Both the position numbers and the translations under genes were made by a program. From Paramacrobiotus metropolitanus (Eukaryota > Tardigrada > Eutardigrada > Parachela > Macrobiotidae), in assembly GCF_019649055.1 (NCBI RefSeq), contig NW_026570224.1, forward strand, positions 2,046,001-2,110,000: a stretch of DNA of 64,000 bases. Direction: 5' to 3'. Numbering within the stretch: the first letter of the stretch is position 1; each line of letters begins with the position of its first letter. The notes beneath the pieces were generated by a model. The model ran no database searches. It had not been told where the DNA came from and worked only from the letters and a program-made list of their open reading frames with translations. Shown piece after piece: positions 23,236 through 36,036 of the stretch.

Positions 23236-26200
23236 TTACAGTTGGTGTGATCTTTCTGTGGTGCTGTAAGCTTTCATGGTGTACTTCTCCGGGTGGCGAA
23301 TGGTAGGAATTAAACCATAGGAAAATAAGTATCGTGCGAAGAGACAGGCCGCGAGCCAGAAAGGCAACAACCAGAATACATAAAATGATCCGGCTGTGGA
23401 GAGGCGGTGCAAAATTGTCGTGGAAAACCAGATGGGAGTGACCGGAAACGATAAACTGATCTCCGCACGAAAACCGCTGCCTGAACCGGCACCACTTATC
23501 CATACTGACTGCACGGGGTCAATTCCAACAGAAACTACGACAACAAACCATGTCATGAATTCGAAAAACAGCTTTTAGGGCCATTTACAGAAATAACCTA
23601 ACATGAGTAACAGAGATCGAACACAAAATTTAATACCGACTGCCAGCACAATGAAACATGAGTACCGCTACTGAGTACCCTCATTAAGTTAATGACAAAC
23701 GGTAATCAGGGTTTTATCACCATTAGTTTTTCCCACAGTCCTCAGCAAAACCGGGATAGAATAATCCTCGATATCATTAGAGGAAAAATCAAGCGCCGGA
23801 ACCTAAGTGGACAAAAGCCGTCAAACAGCTGAGAATCAGCAGCATTTAGACAGAATAGCATTTTAACTTCGTAGTTCGTACCAGTAGAATAATCCTCGAT
23901 ATCATTAGAGGATTATTCTACTGGTACTTCGTACTACATTAGTTCGTACCAGTAGAGTTTTGTCAATGATTCCTTGTGTAATCGGCACACGCTGGTTTAA
24001 CCGTACACTCGCGTCTGCAAAAAATGTGACTCCCGGAGAAATGGCCGAATGATGAACATTTGCTATCGTGGCCATTTCGAAGTCCGTGCGCTTCTACAAG
24101 GGGTAATTAAATTCAACTACAATTCTACAAATAACCAGAAGTTGAATATAGATTCGCGACACTCAGTTGTCCATCATTTTTGCTGTATAATAGTACTAGA
24201 AGTGCTTTCTTTATTACTATATAGTTATTTTGTTTAGTTATTTTAGCTGTCTCCAGTAAAAACTGTCTCCAGTAAAATAATTCAGCTGGCCAGATTAAGT
24301 AAGTGCAATACGCTACTTGACACATAAGAGGAGTGTAATAAAACTGTGTACGAATTCCGTACCACGTAATCACGTAGCATGTGTGACAGAAAAATGGAGA
24401 AAAAGATATTTAGTCCTAGAAGGGTAGAGCCTCCGTGCAAAGCTTTGAACATTGTAATTTACGATTAGTGTTAATTACATACCGGGTGGCTGAACAAAAT
24501 GGCGGTCTCATTTGAACCGTCGCACTGGGTCCGTCAAATGTTCGATTGCCATAATCTTAATTTCATTCGAAAGAGCAAAGTCTACCGCATACAAAAATTA
24601 AACTCGGATTACATAAGGCAGAGGTTTAATTTTATCTTGAATTATTTTTAAAAATTTGGCAGGTTTTAATGATGTCCTGAAAACGGAAATCTGAAATTAC
24701 CTTATTATAAAATAAAAATTGCTGTTGTTCAGCAAAGAGCCGTAATGTAACTTACGTTGCTGTTTCGGGTTGAGGGGTGGTCTCTAGTTTTTTTTATGTA
24801 AAGAACTGTTGTATTCTAGTAACCATGTTTGGCCAATACACGGAATGGCGGCGATTAGGCATGGGACAATTTTCATGAAATTCGTAAGCAGGGATTTTGG
24901 TAGTAAATTTCTGGCCAACCCTTCAGAAGTTTATCAGGTTCAACAGTGCATCTGCACGCGCAATACATTAGCTACTGTAAAAAGCTAAAACCGGCATTTT
25001 TTGGTGCAGTCCTTATTGCGGCCAAAATTTAGATTAAAATACTCTTAAAATAAATTAAAAAACCAGCATTTTTTCGGAAAGTTACAAACTGTCCTGACTG
25101 CATAACTCTTCCTGGGAAAGCACGATGTCTACAACTTTTTTTATAATCAAAGTAGACGTCGTGCTCTAGATAAAACACTGAAGATTTTTCAAAAAGTACT
25201 TACGAGAAGGCAGTGCTACGAGATTCTGGGTTTTGAAACCTGGGACGCAAAAAATTTTCACCCGATTTCAAATGGCTCCAGAGCAAGTGAGCACGACTAA
25301 ACATTTTTAGGAACGCTTTGCTGATTTTTGTAGTTGAATGAATTCTCTATCGAATGAACTTAAGCAGTTCGCGGTGCGAAAACTGCCCCGCAAGAGACAA
25401 ACGAAAATCCGAGACCGCCATTTTTTTCAGCCACCCGGTAGAAACCTACCATCCTGCGTCAATATTATCGTTTTCAAAATTCAACGTCCTGACAATAAGC
25501 AGCTGCACCTCTGTGGGTATTTCTTTAATTAATAATCACGAAATAATTACAGCCTTGACACTCAGAAATTCAGAATAGCAGTGCACAAATTTACATACTG
25601 AAAACTTACGTACTGAAAAAATTTAAAATACTCGTATTCACTATTAGTACTGTATTGCCAAGAAATGCTGTTTTCTTTGAGGGGTAGAAATTTGAAAGTA
25701 TTCTTGTCTATTCTGCAACAATTCAAACTTAGTATTATTATTAAATGCAGATATTTTCTTACTTGTAAACCCAGTGTAAGAAATATTAGGAATGTTATTC
25801 CAAAAACTTGCTCGTTAGGCTGCAAAGGCATATCCAGGGAAATCAACAGCCGCTCAGGAATGCGATCCCCATTGTCGTCTTCCTCTTTTGTCTACGACGA
25901 GGAATTGCATTTTAAGCTATCTTCTGGGAGTGTTCTACTACACCAGCAAATGTACTTTTAAAATAGCTGCGCGGTACGTTTGTTGTTGCAAGGAATTAAG
26001 CGCGGGCAAAGTGCTCCATGTCAAAGAGTCTCCATTTCCCAGTTGCAAATTCACAAGAGCTATCTGTTGGTACTGCACACGAGGTTGCTCGTAATCTGTT
26101 GTATAAAGAGGCCAGGAATCTGAAAAATCATACGATAAAAGCTTCAAACAAACGTAGAAACGCTCGCGTGATAAAACACATGCAAATAACTCATTTTAAA

Positions 26201-26344
26201 CTTACCTGGATTAACAGCGACCAAAACGATCGGAACACCAATGGTTATCACAAATAGGACCAGCTGAACGAAGAAAGCCAGGGATACTGGGTTGGCTTTA
26301 AAATATTGTGAATGAGGCTTCTCATAAACCGTCACAAAACCCAT
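23236..26344 (-). CDS. TMEM231: Transmembrane protein 231 (ciliary transition zone)
   Basis: Six minus-strand exons agree in phase: 26344-26206, 26119-25956, 25891-25763, 24093-23950, 23802-23721, 23534-23236; 318 residues against 316 in human. Recognisable blocks are an N-terminal membrane segment (VQLVLFVITIGVPIVLVAV), then SWPLYTTDYEQPRVQY, LTWSTLPALNSLQ, LDMPLQPNEQVFGI, FEMATIANVHH, the DIEDYSIPV block, IDPVQSVWISG and a C-terminal membrane segment near 23360. Family role: part of the MKS module that gates ciliary membrane entry. It implies that the organism builds cilia. Intron 3 hosts a transposon (24482-25438) and intron 4 a hairpin that copies exon 5. The start lies head-to-head with the NEPRO-like gene. 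Confidence 0.93.
23759..23956. repeat. Hairpin and templated copies in TMEM231 intron 4 and exon 5
   Basis: A perfect 20-bp inverted repeat lies at 23878-23897 and 23908-23927 with a 10-base loop. Its loop and right side repeat 28 bases of exon 5 (near 23759-23786). Its outer sequence repeats 17 bases across the exon 4 donor site (near 23940-23956). So intron 4 carries a second copy of the donor region and a piece of the next exon. Confidence 0.85.
24482..25438. mobile_element. Non-autonomous DNA transposon flanked by TA
   Basis: Terminal inverted repeats of about 28 bp, starting CCGGGTGGCTGAA, match with one mismatch and are flanked by TA at 24480-24481 and 25439-25440. A TA target duplication is typical of Tc1/mariner-like elements. 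The 957-bp interior has no transposase ORF. It has an internal inverted repeat (25119-25132 and 25152-25165, one mismatch). It sits in intron 3 of TMEM231, so it should be spliced out. Confidence 0.85.
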
Positions 26345-26832
26345 TATTGTACGAAGCCGACAATCGGCAAAACAAACGTCATCAAATATTGGCGTGTCCT
26401 AGAGGATAAGATGGTGTGAATGTGAAAAGTATCCCAGTAAGGTGAGGTAGTATCGGATAACAGAAAAACTGGACATTTTTCAACAAAATGAAGTTATCAA
26501 ACAGCACTTGTGCAGAAATGGTTAACCGGGCGGTTGCCATGTTCACAAAAAACAGGTTCTGTCACCGCACTGACGCGCACCGGCTGTATGAGCATCAGCG
26601 GGTTGCGAAATCTGTGAGGCTCATGAGTGCAGCGCAAGCTATTAATGAACGAAGTGACTGAAGTCTTCTAGTTTTTTACTACACATTATGAAAGTTTAAG
26701 TTTTCTTTTTAATTCGCGGTTTATGGTTTTTGAAATCAGTAAATGCAGGTTTTAGAATACGAAAATTGTAGGGAACATGACCGTATTCGTTAGTGGGAAC
26801 GCCACACTGTATTGACTTAGAAGATATTGAGC
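26345..26832. promoter_or_regulatory. Shared upstream region of TMEM231 and the NEPRO-like gene
   Basis: This 488-bp gap lies between two divergently transcribed start codons and so probably holds both promoters. I see no clear TATA box or other specific site. Confidence 0.4.
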
Positions 26833-28067
26833 ATGACGGATAAAGAGAATGGCGAACGGCAGACTGAAATCAAGAACTCGAGCAAGAAAGTTGGGCTGTG
26901 TATCAAACGGACGGCTGGTATTGTGAAAATCCTCGAGAAGGAATGGGAAACTTTAGGTAAGCGAAAGACTGACCGATTCTATTAGGATTTCGCGACACAT
27001 TTAGTAGATTATTGAGAGAACTAGGTATGATCGGGATAGAATCCATCCACGTATGCACGCCGTATACGATAAAACAAATGCAGGGAAAGCTTTCGTTCCA
27101 TCTATCCATCGATAAATGGGAGGGAAAGGTTTCCTGCATTCGTATTATCGTATGCGACGTGTAGCCGCCTTTGATATCGCGATTTCAATTATACGGAGTA
27201 CGGATCCTGCTGATTACTTGGTTTGTACTTGGTTGTCGCTAGTACCCGTAACAAAAGACGGTCAGTAGTCGTTGCAGTGTTCTTTGAACTTTTTTTGGCA
27301 GTATGTATTTGGTTGGTGGAGGTTTCTTTAAATTTACCGCTGTTACAAACTGACATGTAGTGCTTTTAAATCATGCTTCAAATACAATAAATAAATTAGA
27401 TTGTAATAAGCTTATAATTTTAGCTCCTGGATTGATTGCGGAACTGTTGATCCACAGAAAGCTGCTCGTTAGAATCCAACATCAATTTCGCTCGAGTAAA
27501 CTGGTCCAATTCTGTCAAAGAATCCAGTCATGTAGACGCCGATTGTACAGCTTAAAAGCACTTAATCTGCGAGAAATTACCAAAGGCCGCACGTTTAACG
27601 ACGGTATGGCGGCGCTTATCCAAAACTTATCCGATCTGTGTTCGCTGCTCTCGCAGCTGGTCTCTTACGCAGCAATGTGCGCCACCGTCTCCACACAGTG
27701 TCTGGCACAGGAGCACTATTTTTTCTTTGGGTCGGATGTATCCATCCTGGCTGCTACATCGCGCATATGGATAATGGCACAAGCTATGCTGAAGAAAGTT
27801 CAGACTGGTCTCGCGGATATTCGGCAGTGTTTGCGGGAGTTCTCCTGTGTCCACAAAGTGAAGAATGCCCAGTGCGTTGAAACAGCATCGCCGGAAACTG
27901 GTTCGCGTTGGGATAAATCAACAGTGAATAGTGGTGTGATAGACAAATGTTTGTCGAGGAGAAAAAGAAAAATGATGAAGAATACTGTGCCGCCACAGAT
28001 GCAATCTGTTGATCGATCTCTTTCGACGACATCTCTAGGCGTTTTGAAACGGTTTGCTGTCGCGTGA
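26833..28067 (+). CDS. NEPRO-like nucleolar protein (tentative)
   Basis: Two exons in phase, 26833-26956 and 27424-28067; 255 residues from ATG 26833. The first exon is Lys-rich (SSKKVGLCIKRTAG). The second starts with a helical block, ELLIHRKLLVRIQHQFR, followed by basic helices and later AATSRIWIMAQAMLKKV. This order (a leucine-rich RIxxxxxQ+R helix, then a basic region, then a RxWVM-type helix) resembles the N-terminal domain of NEPRO, a nucleolar protein tied to RNase MRP and rRNA processing in other animals. The C-terminus is basic (SRRKRKMMKN). AATAAA lies at 28280. The splice phase and ORF are sound; the family name rests on pattern memory only. It is shorter than human NEPRO. Confidence 0.6.
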
Positions 28068-28639
28068 AAGTTTCAGTGGAAATGTTTTTGGTTTTAGCTA
28101 ATTCTGGTGTACGAGATGTTATGGAAAAGATTTGATTTGCTTTTTCGTTTTTATAACTTATTCGCGATGTTACTCTGAGCTAATTTATTTCAGCCATTTT
28201 TATTGGAATGAAATTAATGAATGACGTCTGAAGTTGATTAGCATTTCAAAGTAAATTCATACAGTCAAAAAAATGTACAAATAAAATTACTAAAACATGT
28301 CAAATCGAGAAATATCGCGCATCAGAATCAAGCATAATAGATTTCAAGAAACGCGTGCCAGAGCAACGCGCGGCAGTGTCATCAGTTGGTCGCAGTCGAG
28401 ATTGCAGTTAGCATACATGATAAAACTTTGTAAAAGCAGTTTCTAAAATTCACTTATTGGAATTATTAAAAATGTTCTAACCGGGAAAATTAAAACACAG
28501 TTCACAATTCACAGTTAAAAAACATGCCGACAAAAAGAAAGCACTCAGCAATCAGCAGTGAAAATAAAAGCAAAAGAATACTTATAATACCGTGCAAAAG
28601 CGGAAAGCCACAGCAAACAACCGCGCATCAGTCAGCATG
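28068..28639. other. Intergenic between convergent genes
   Basis: This holds the 3' flanks of the NEPRO-like gene (AATAAA at 28280-28285) and of NEURL2. I see nothing else. Confidence 0.5.
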
Positions 28640-31122
28640 TCACTCATCCGACATCCGTGTAAACGGGTCTCTACTTTGTTTCGTTGAAAACTGAAGATAG
28701 CGAATCAGGCGGTCTGGAAGCGGTAGTTTGTCCACTTTTTGTGCTCGTCCCAGGATAACATCACGTGCAGCTGACTGCAGAGACGCCACTACAAAATCAG
28801 CGAAAAGTTTATTGGCACAATCGCTGGGGTATCAAAAGTGTGCACCACTTATTATAATATCACGAAAGTTTCTATCGCTCCAAAAAAGCACAAAAATAAT
28901 AAAATGCTCTGTACCTTCATAAAGCGGCACTATGCGAACTGTCTTAGTGCATCCATACACGTCACAGACGACATACAGCGGTTTGCCCGCTAATTCAAAC
29001 GGAAACGGCCCTCTACATTCGCCATTGACGAGGAAGTAAAGGAGGGCATACTCATCGTACTCCTTGGTATAAAAAATTCCCACACGACTGCCTTCACACA
29101 CAGACGTCTCATCGTTATCTGGCACGGGAACTGGGCTGGGAAGGTTATCGATTAAACGTGCTTGAAATTCGTCGTTGTAACTACAAGGCAGAAAATGGGA
29201 TATTCATTTAACTTTCAGCCGTCTGGAAAGCTAAGCTGTCCAGGGGCCCGACGAAACTGATCGTGACACGAATCCTATCGTTATCCAGACGGTCGACGTC
29301 AGCGCTCATGATAATAACTTCCGATTAATGTTCCCATTAAGCGGCCATAAGCCACTCGCTGACGTATTTTTCACTTAAGACTCTCGAGCGATTAATCACA
29401 AGTACTGTACCAAAAATAGTACACTAGGAAAAATTGGCAGTAAATACGGTCTGAAATATTCAAACAAGTGACATGAATGGCTCAGTAATGACACTAAACC
29501 CTGCTCTTTCCCAAATATCTCACGCATGAAAAGTGCAAGCAAGCGACAAAATTTCTTTTACTTTAAATTTTAGGAAATATTCACAGAAAAAAACCTTAGA
29601 AACGTACCCTGAATAAAACTGTCCATAAAGTATGACCCACATAACACACTAGTAAAATCGATAAAACCAGGAGCGCAAATAATGACTCAATCAATGTACA
29701 ATGTGCCAGTCACCGAATAGCAGTTCTAATGCCGGCTAGCAACAAAGTAATTTTGATCAAAATTAGCAGTAAGTTTACTTAGAGTGTCCATATAATGCCT
29801 AATATCAAAAATTATATACCAAGCGCAGGCTTTTTACATTAATGGTAAGTTTCACCTGTTTTTCCTGGAGCGCACGGGTGGCTTGTCAAAGTTGAATGAT
29901 TGGCGCGGTTGCAGCGCTTGTAAGTTCAAATGAGCCCCCAGTGGACCACTTTGCAGCAGCTGGTGTAGCTTGCTTTGTGGAAGTATTAAATTATCTAGCA
30001 TGTCGTCCACTTCGGAGCGATCGAAAGTGTATACCCAGGAAGATCCTTCAGTAGCCAGATCCGGAAGTGCAAATAAAGGAAGTCTTTCAAGCTCCAGTGG
30101 ATCTGCAATAAAAAATCGCGATGATCAGCTCTATCGATACGGTTCTGCTCTCTCAATAATAAATGATATGTAAATTTTGCAACAAATTCAAGACAATATC
30201 AACTGTCTCGAGTACGACAGATCAATCGTAGTTTTTAACAAGTAATAATATTTCGCAGCAGGTGCCAATCAAAATTCTGCGGAATGCTCATTACTAACTG
30301 TAAAGTGTAAACTCAGTAACCAAAAGCTAACATGCTATCAACTGGTCAGATCATGCAGTATTCTGTTTTTTATTCAAAATGTTCAGTTATTTGCTCAATA
30401 ATACAGTTAGCGCGAAATTACTACCACCATGTTTAGTTAAATAATTACGTGCAACTCGACGGCTGAAATACATACATACATAAATCATTACGTACAACAA
30501 TACATACATAAATCATAAATGCAGCTTTTAATGATCAGAAGCTGCATTTACACTTTGTATTAAGTTTACAGAAGCTGCATTTACTGAGTTACAGATGCAT
30601 AGTGTTATGTTTGTATTACGTGTTCACTAACATAACCTAAATACAAAAAACTATCCGGTCAAACTAAATAAAACCGCAGAATCTTAACCGAAACTTCTTT
30701 GGTAGTCAAATAACTTTGGTAGATTTCCGCAGTAGTCAAATAATTAAGAAATGAACTATGATTAAACACACCTCCTTGAGTGATTCCGATACGTAAACTA
30801 CCGCTCCAGCCCAGATCCATTTTCGTTATCTCCACTAAAAAAAGTTCATTGGCCTCCAGAGGTTCGGCACTAAAAGTCAATCCTCCGGCAAAGCTGCAAC
30901 ATTATACAATATCAAGAATATGATTAAGCGACACTAAAAAAATTGCCAAACAAAAACAAATTAAATTATATTTTAAAACTCTTACCGCACATCACATGCG
31001 AAAAACATTCGTCAGGAAATTTCGTACCTGGAAGTTCGTATTGCAACCGTACATTCTTCCGCCAGCTGTATATTCGAACCTTTTCGGGTGTGGAAACGAT
31101 GTCGAAGAGTTAAACGCTGCAT
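28640..31122 (-). CDS. NEURL2: Neuralized-like protein 2 (NHR domain and SOCS box)
   Basis: Five minus-strand exons agree in phase: 31122-31028, 30893-30772, 30102-29856, 29180-28915, 28788-28640; 292 residues against 285 in human. The NHR domain is spread over exons 1-4: HRFHTRKGSNIQLAEECTVA, FAGGLTFSAEPLEANELFLV, LGWSGSLRIGIT, FALPDLATEGSSWVYTF, RVGIFYTKEYDEY and PLYVVCDVYGCTKTVRIVPL. Exon 5 gives a SOCS box (SLQSAARDVILG, then KLPLPDRLIRYL). In vertebrates NEURL2 (Ozz) is the substrate adaptor of a Cullin-5 ubiquitin ligase acting on muscle substrates such as beta-catenin. The start codon is the first ATG in the frame next to the domain; the upstream open frame looks like UTR. Confidence 0.92.
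30522..30590. repeat. Small inverted and direct repeats in a NEURL2 intron
   Basis: The word AGAAGCTGCATTTAC occurs twice (near 30537 and 30569), and its complement AAATGCAGCTT precedes the first copy, giving a short hairpin. CATACATA microsatellite-like runs lie just upstream (30470-30510). Confidence 0.6.
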
Positions 31123-32342
31123 TATATGCAATGTTTTAAAGATATATAGATATATGGAATGAGGTAATGAGGTATACGTAACAAGCCAAATTAGTGGGTT
31201 GCAGCGTATTCCGAACTGCATCCGAGCAAAAGAGGTGCACAACAGCGAAAATAACGCACTAATTGTTCCCAGTAAGTAAGTAACAAGCGGCACCGAAGTC
31301 AAAAAGGATAATCGAATGCCAGGATTTGCCGCGAAATAATGCGGGAAAATGTTGACATATGGTTAATAATCATAAACATCTTATTAGGGCATTGGAGAAG
31401 AGCGATTTCCTGCTTCGTCGAGCAACCGTGCAAGCCGAGAACCGAAGCTGCTACCGATAAGCTCAGGTCTGAACACCTTCTCAAAAGACAAGAGGAAGAG
31501 TTTTCTGAAACAGAACTTCTGCACAAGCATACAGCATAAGCATAAAATATTGTGTGATGCAACTAAAGGGTACGCAAAAGCGCGAGCAACAGCTGCAAAA
31601 AAAATTAAATGCAGACGAAAAAGGAAATCAAAAATGCTGCTTTTGTTATTTTATATGTATCGGCCAAGCGCAGACTTTTCCTCGAAAACTTTATCAGAAT
31701 GAACGGTGCACCGGAAGTAGGCGTGATACATCCATCTTAACCAATCATTGATATGGACCGTAAAGTGCCGCCCGCCTCATGTTAATCATATCCGCACCGT
31801 ATTCAGCGATGTCGTCATCGCCAGATGCAAGGGTCTACGACCACGAGTAGGAACCCAATCTCCAAATCATTTCTAAAGCGTTTTAAAACTGTGAGAAGAA
31901 CGTTTGCGGTTCTTTTTTAGGTTTACACAATTGCATTCGAATATAAAACATAGTTACATAATTTTATCTCGTTTCCTTTAAGGTGTGAGAGCGATTTCTC
32001 TGGTCATGACCGTGTGCTGTAATCCTGCCACTGAACCCTATTTTTTGTAGGAAGCTGGATGCAGCGTGGGAAACACTTTGTAACAAATAGATAAAGTGAC
32101 TACGTTGGATTCTACTTCTACGAGACGTGCTGTTGTGGAGCAAAAGCGTTCCTAGTTTGTGCCTGATTCCTGATTTATTCCTGTTTTTATTGTGAGCTAA
32201 GGAGCAAACGAGTCGCAAGTGCTGCAAACATAATTGATAACCTTATGGGTTTCTTCGATTTATTGACGGTGTAGCTTTTCGAGTGGCTTAGAAAACACAA
32301 ACTATTGATATCGTTGTTTCTTTAGGATTTGCTCTTTTTGCG
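31123..32342. promoter_or_regulatory. Upstream region between NEURL2 and ZNF598
   Basis: This 1.2-kb gap separates two divergent genes. A splice-acceptor-like tttctttag lies at 32317-32325, just before the ZNF598 ATG, so a non-coding first exon of ZNF598 may lie in this gap. The ORFs here look like chance. Confidence 0.4.
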
Positions 32343-35300
32343 ATGGACTACCACAATAACTCTGGCTCTTACGAAGGACGCCCCCAACATAATCGTCTCC
32401 AGCCTCGTAATCGTTCCCGTCCTTCGGAGGGCGGTGAACGCGGCAAGAATACATGCCCGATCTGTTTTAGTGACTTGACGGATATCATCGCCCTGCAGCC
32501 CTGTAGTCACGTTCTGTGTTTTGAGTGCGCCGTACGCAACCGTGTCCTGTGTAACAAGAAAGAATGCCCCGTTTGTCGAGCAGCTTGTGCTGAGGTTCGT
32601 GGTAGTTATTTAACGATAAGTGTTCCCGTGACTTGTATATTTAATCAAAAATAAGTATTATAAATCAAAAACGAAATCCGAACCCGACAGTTTTTTTCAG
32701 GTTGTTTTAGCTGGCCATCGACCATCCGACGTTAACGAAAGCGATCGTTTTGAAAGCATCCTCAGTGTTGCCCGCAGGCAGGGTAAATCGGATCCGTACT
32801 ATGGATTTTTATTTGAAAATATTGGTATTGAGCGCGCCTATCGGAAGATGCTGACACATGCCTGCCGTTTCTGTGATCGCCCTTTTGAAGAATTTGACCA
32901 GCTTGTGAAGCATGTTCGAGACCGGCACGACCATCACTACTGCAACGTTTGCGTGCGCCAGCTGATGGTAATGCTGGTTTTATGTAAATTCTTCTGGGCT
33001 TTCGTGTCCATCGTCAAATGTAATCGTTGTTTTTCTTTTGATATTTAAGCAATTTTCTACAAAAGCTGCATAGATAAAAATTTACCAAGTACGATGACTT
33101 GAAAATTTTCATTTAGTATATATTGAGTCTTGATATCAAGTAGCCAATACTTCCTAATTTTGAACGATGTTTCCCTCTGTGTGAATTAGTTATTTACATG
33201 GGAACACAAATTATACATGTATGATGAGCTGCTCCGCCATTTGGAAGAAGGTGACCCGACGGACAAAACTATCCCTCCTCATCCGCAGTGCCAGCTGTGT
33301 TCTTTCCGTGCTTTCGATAAGGATGAGTTGTATCGACACTCTAAACAGCGCCATCATTTATGCTGGATTTGTGAAATGGACTCAAATAAAGTGTTATTTT
33401 TTAAGTAAGGTATTATATTCATAGTGCGACAGATATCGGTGTTTTTTAAATTAAAGCATTTTCACAGGGATTTTTACGATTTATTTGAACACATGGTCGA
33501 CCACCATCATGTTTGCAAAATCTGTTCCAAACCCGACGAAGCGCAGGTCAAATCATTTTCGACGAAGGAAGCACTGGAAATTCATACAGCCGCTGACCAT
33601 GGCGGAGGGTTGGATCCGCGGATGTTCTTTAACTTTGAGCATCACCCGCGAGCGGAACGCGGCGCAAGAGGCGAGCGACGGCGACGTGAACAGGAACAAG
33701 AAGTGGAAAATCGTCCCGTTACCCCACCACCACCGCCGAACTTTAACATGGAACCGGCCCATTTTCCAGCGCTAGGCCTGGATGCTGTCGGCAGTGGCGG
33801 GGGAGATGTCTCAGTAGCCCCAAAGGAAGAGACAAAAAAGTCCGGGCCGTCGGTGCAGTCAGGGGAGAGCGTTCGACCGGTTCCTAAGTATGGAGCACCG
33901 AAGCTAACGGAAGGGGATTTCCCAGTTTTGAGTGGACACGGGCCAGCGCCTTCGAAAATCCCGGCAGGTCCATCTTGGGCCAGTAACGCTAAAGTTACCG
34001 CGGTGCCGAAAAGCGGTTCTTCGTCGTCAGCAAAACTACCGGTAACCACACAGGTAAACAGCAGCTTCTGCACAGCCGCGTGCAACAGTTTTATTTTCAG
34101 AAAAAGTCAGTGCCCCTTGCTCGACCCAATTTCACCGACGACAGCTTCCCGGAACTGGATACTCCTGCCCCGATCGCTACCAAAAAGTTAAATCAGGAAT
34201 GGGTTTCTGTTCCTGTCAAGTCAAAAGGTCAACCCAAGGAGCCGAAAACTACCCAGGCAAAGCCAGCCGCTTCCCGTTGGGACTTACCGGAAGAGCCGAC
34301 CAGCCCGCCCTCCAACCGAAAAACTATTGAATCACCGCTTTCTTACGCCCGACCTAACGGCATCAACACCGATGCAGTTTCCAAGCCGACCGTTGTGCGA
34401 AATCTTTATTATACGGATAGTAAAGGCGCTCAAAATCTTGGAGCGGACGCATTTCCAACACTGTCGGCCCCCGCCAAAAACGTTCTTCCTGGCATGTTTG
34501 GTGGCACACCGAAAAAGAAATCCGAAGCCAAAGCAAAGATTGGTAAAGTTGCCGTAGTTGAAAAAAATGTTAATCCAATCAATCCCAGCGGAAATTCAAA
34601 AAAGTCAGAAGAGGAACAAATTGCTGAAAGCTTGTTCAAGTCCGCACGGTCATTTTCTCGAGGATCATCAGAGAATGGCGTGGAAACAGAAGAAGATGCC
34701 ATAGTGCCGTCACCGGTAGCTGCCATTATTCGTACGTTTTTTTGCGTGATACAGAGTAACTCCTTAAAATTTGACTACATGAAATTTTTCCCAGATCATG
34801 CTCCGTACAAAATGAAAAAAGATGATTTTCCAACCTTGGAAGGCAAAGCACCGAAACGTACGCTTGGAGCAACCTGCAGCTATTTCAGTATGGGTTATAT
34901 ACTTTTGTTTTACAGAAAAGGTCCATGTGCCAGACGATATCGCCATGCCTGATCGTGTTCGAAAACAAAAGGGTAAGCGGTTGAATTAAAAATTAATGCG
35001 CTCGTTTGTCAGAACTCAGAAGTTATTATGTTCTTGCTTTAAATGAAGATGGGTTCCCTTTGGGTTTTTGTGGAGGCATGGAATATGCATGTACAGCAAG
35101 TTTAACTTTTCTTTTTTTTAACTGATTAGAGCATGAATAATATTGTGCACTTTGCTTGTAAAGAACTTCTTGATGTCAATTTTTGACCCGTTGTTTTTTG
35201 CAAAGTCATAATTCCGATTTTGTCGGTGCCGTTAACTTTGACTGTGAATTTTATACACGAATTCTTTTTCTGCCAATTCATTAGCGGTATCTTGTAGACT

Positions 35301-35776
35301 GTTTCTTATTCTGGAGCCTGGTGTCAGTCGAGGAATGTTTTTATTTTTTAGAAGTGAAAACGCAGTGGGGAAACACGATGGTCCAGTATGAAACCGTTTA
35401 CACATTTGTTCCACCATCTAATGCCAGGGAACGTACTGACGCTTTGCGTGCTAAAGTCGAGCCCGTGGAAGTTAAGGGAAAAAGTAAAACGCTGGATGAT
35501 TTCCAGCATGAGCTTATAGCTGAGCAACTAAGTCCATTAGAATTTTGGATGGAATGCCAGCGGATTCTAGGAAAGAAATTTCCTCAACTAATGCCGGAAG
35601 TGCTAGCTCTGCTACCCAATTTGTCTTTGCAAGAGGAGATTTACGAAGTGGCTAAGGTGCCGATATATGGCAACCAACAAGTGGTCAAAGCGCTTGCTCT
35701 GTGCAAAGTTTGCAGACAGGTTGTTAAAACTGTCGAAAAGGATGAGCATGAGAAAGTGCACAAAGGAGCACATTAA
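32343..35776 (+). CDS. ZNF598: E3 ubiquitin ligase ZNF598 (Hel2)
   Basis: Eight exons in phase: 32343-32594, 32701-32967, 33190-33404, 33468-34053, 34101-34731, 34795-34857, 34916-34972, 35352-35776; 831 residues (human 904). A C3HC4 RING lies at about residues 38-80 (CPICFSDLTDI, CSHVLCFECA, ECPVCR). C2H2-type fingers follow at about 135-270 (CRFCDRPFEEFDQLVKH, CQLCSFRAFDKDELYRH, CWICEMD, CKICSKPDE). The middle is Pro/Ser-rich with repeated short F-P motifs such as HFPALG, DFPVLSG, SFPELD, AFPTLS and DFPTLEG. The C-terminus has a conserved helical block (LSPLEFWMECQRILGKKF) and a final CKVC/HxxxH pair. The family ubiquitinates 40S proteins on collided ribosomes. AATAAA lies at 35865-35870. 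It is tail-to-tail with MOCS3. Confidence 0.93.
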
Positions 35777-36036
35777 ATTGTTGGAGGTGGGCGATTTTTT
35801 TCGAAGTGCTTTCTGTTTAATTTTTTCGTGTTTATTGGACTTAATTTTCGCCCGAGGTGTGAGCAATAAAAAGGAAATTACATCGTATTTTTACACCGCA
35901 ATACACAATACAGTATTTCATATCGCAGTACACATGTGGTTTTATTATCACTTTGAGGAAAGCATTAAATAGTGGTAGTGCAAATGGTATGGCATCGTTT
36001 ACATAGAAAGCAAACGCATAGTACAAAAAACCATGC

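Noticed and set aside
23878-23927. CRISPR-like or tRNA-like element
   Set aside because: It is one perfect hairpin built from copies of neighbouring exon sequence; the genome is eukaryotic.
31339-31751. Two plus-strand ORFs upstream of ZNF598
   Set aside because: No recognisable domain, no splice link to ZNF598 and atypical composition.
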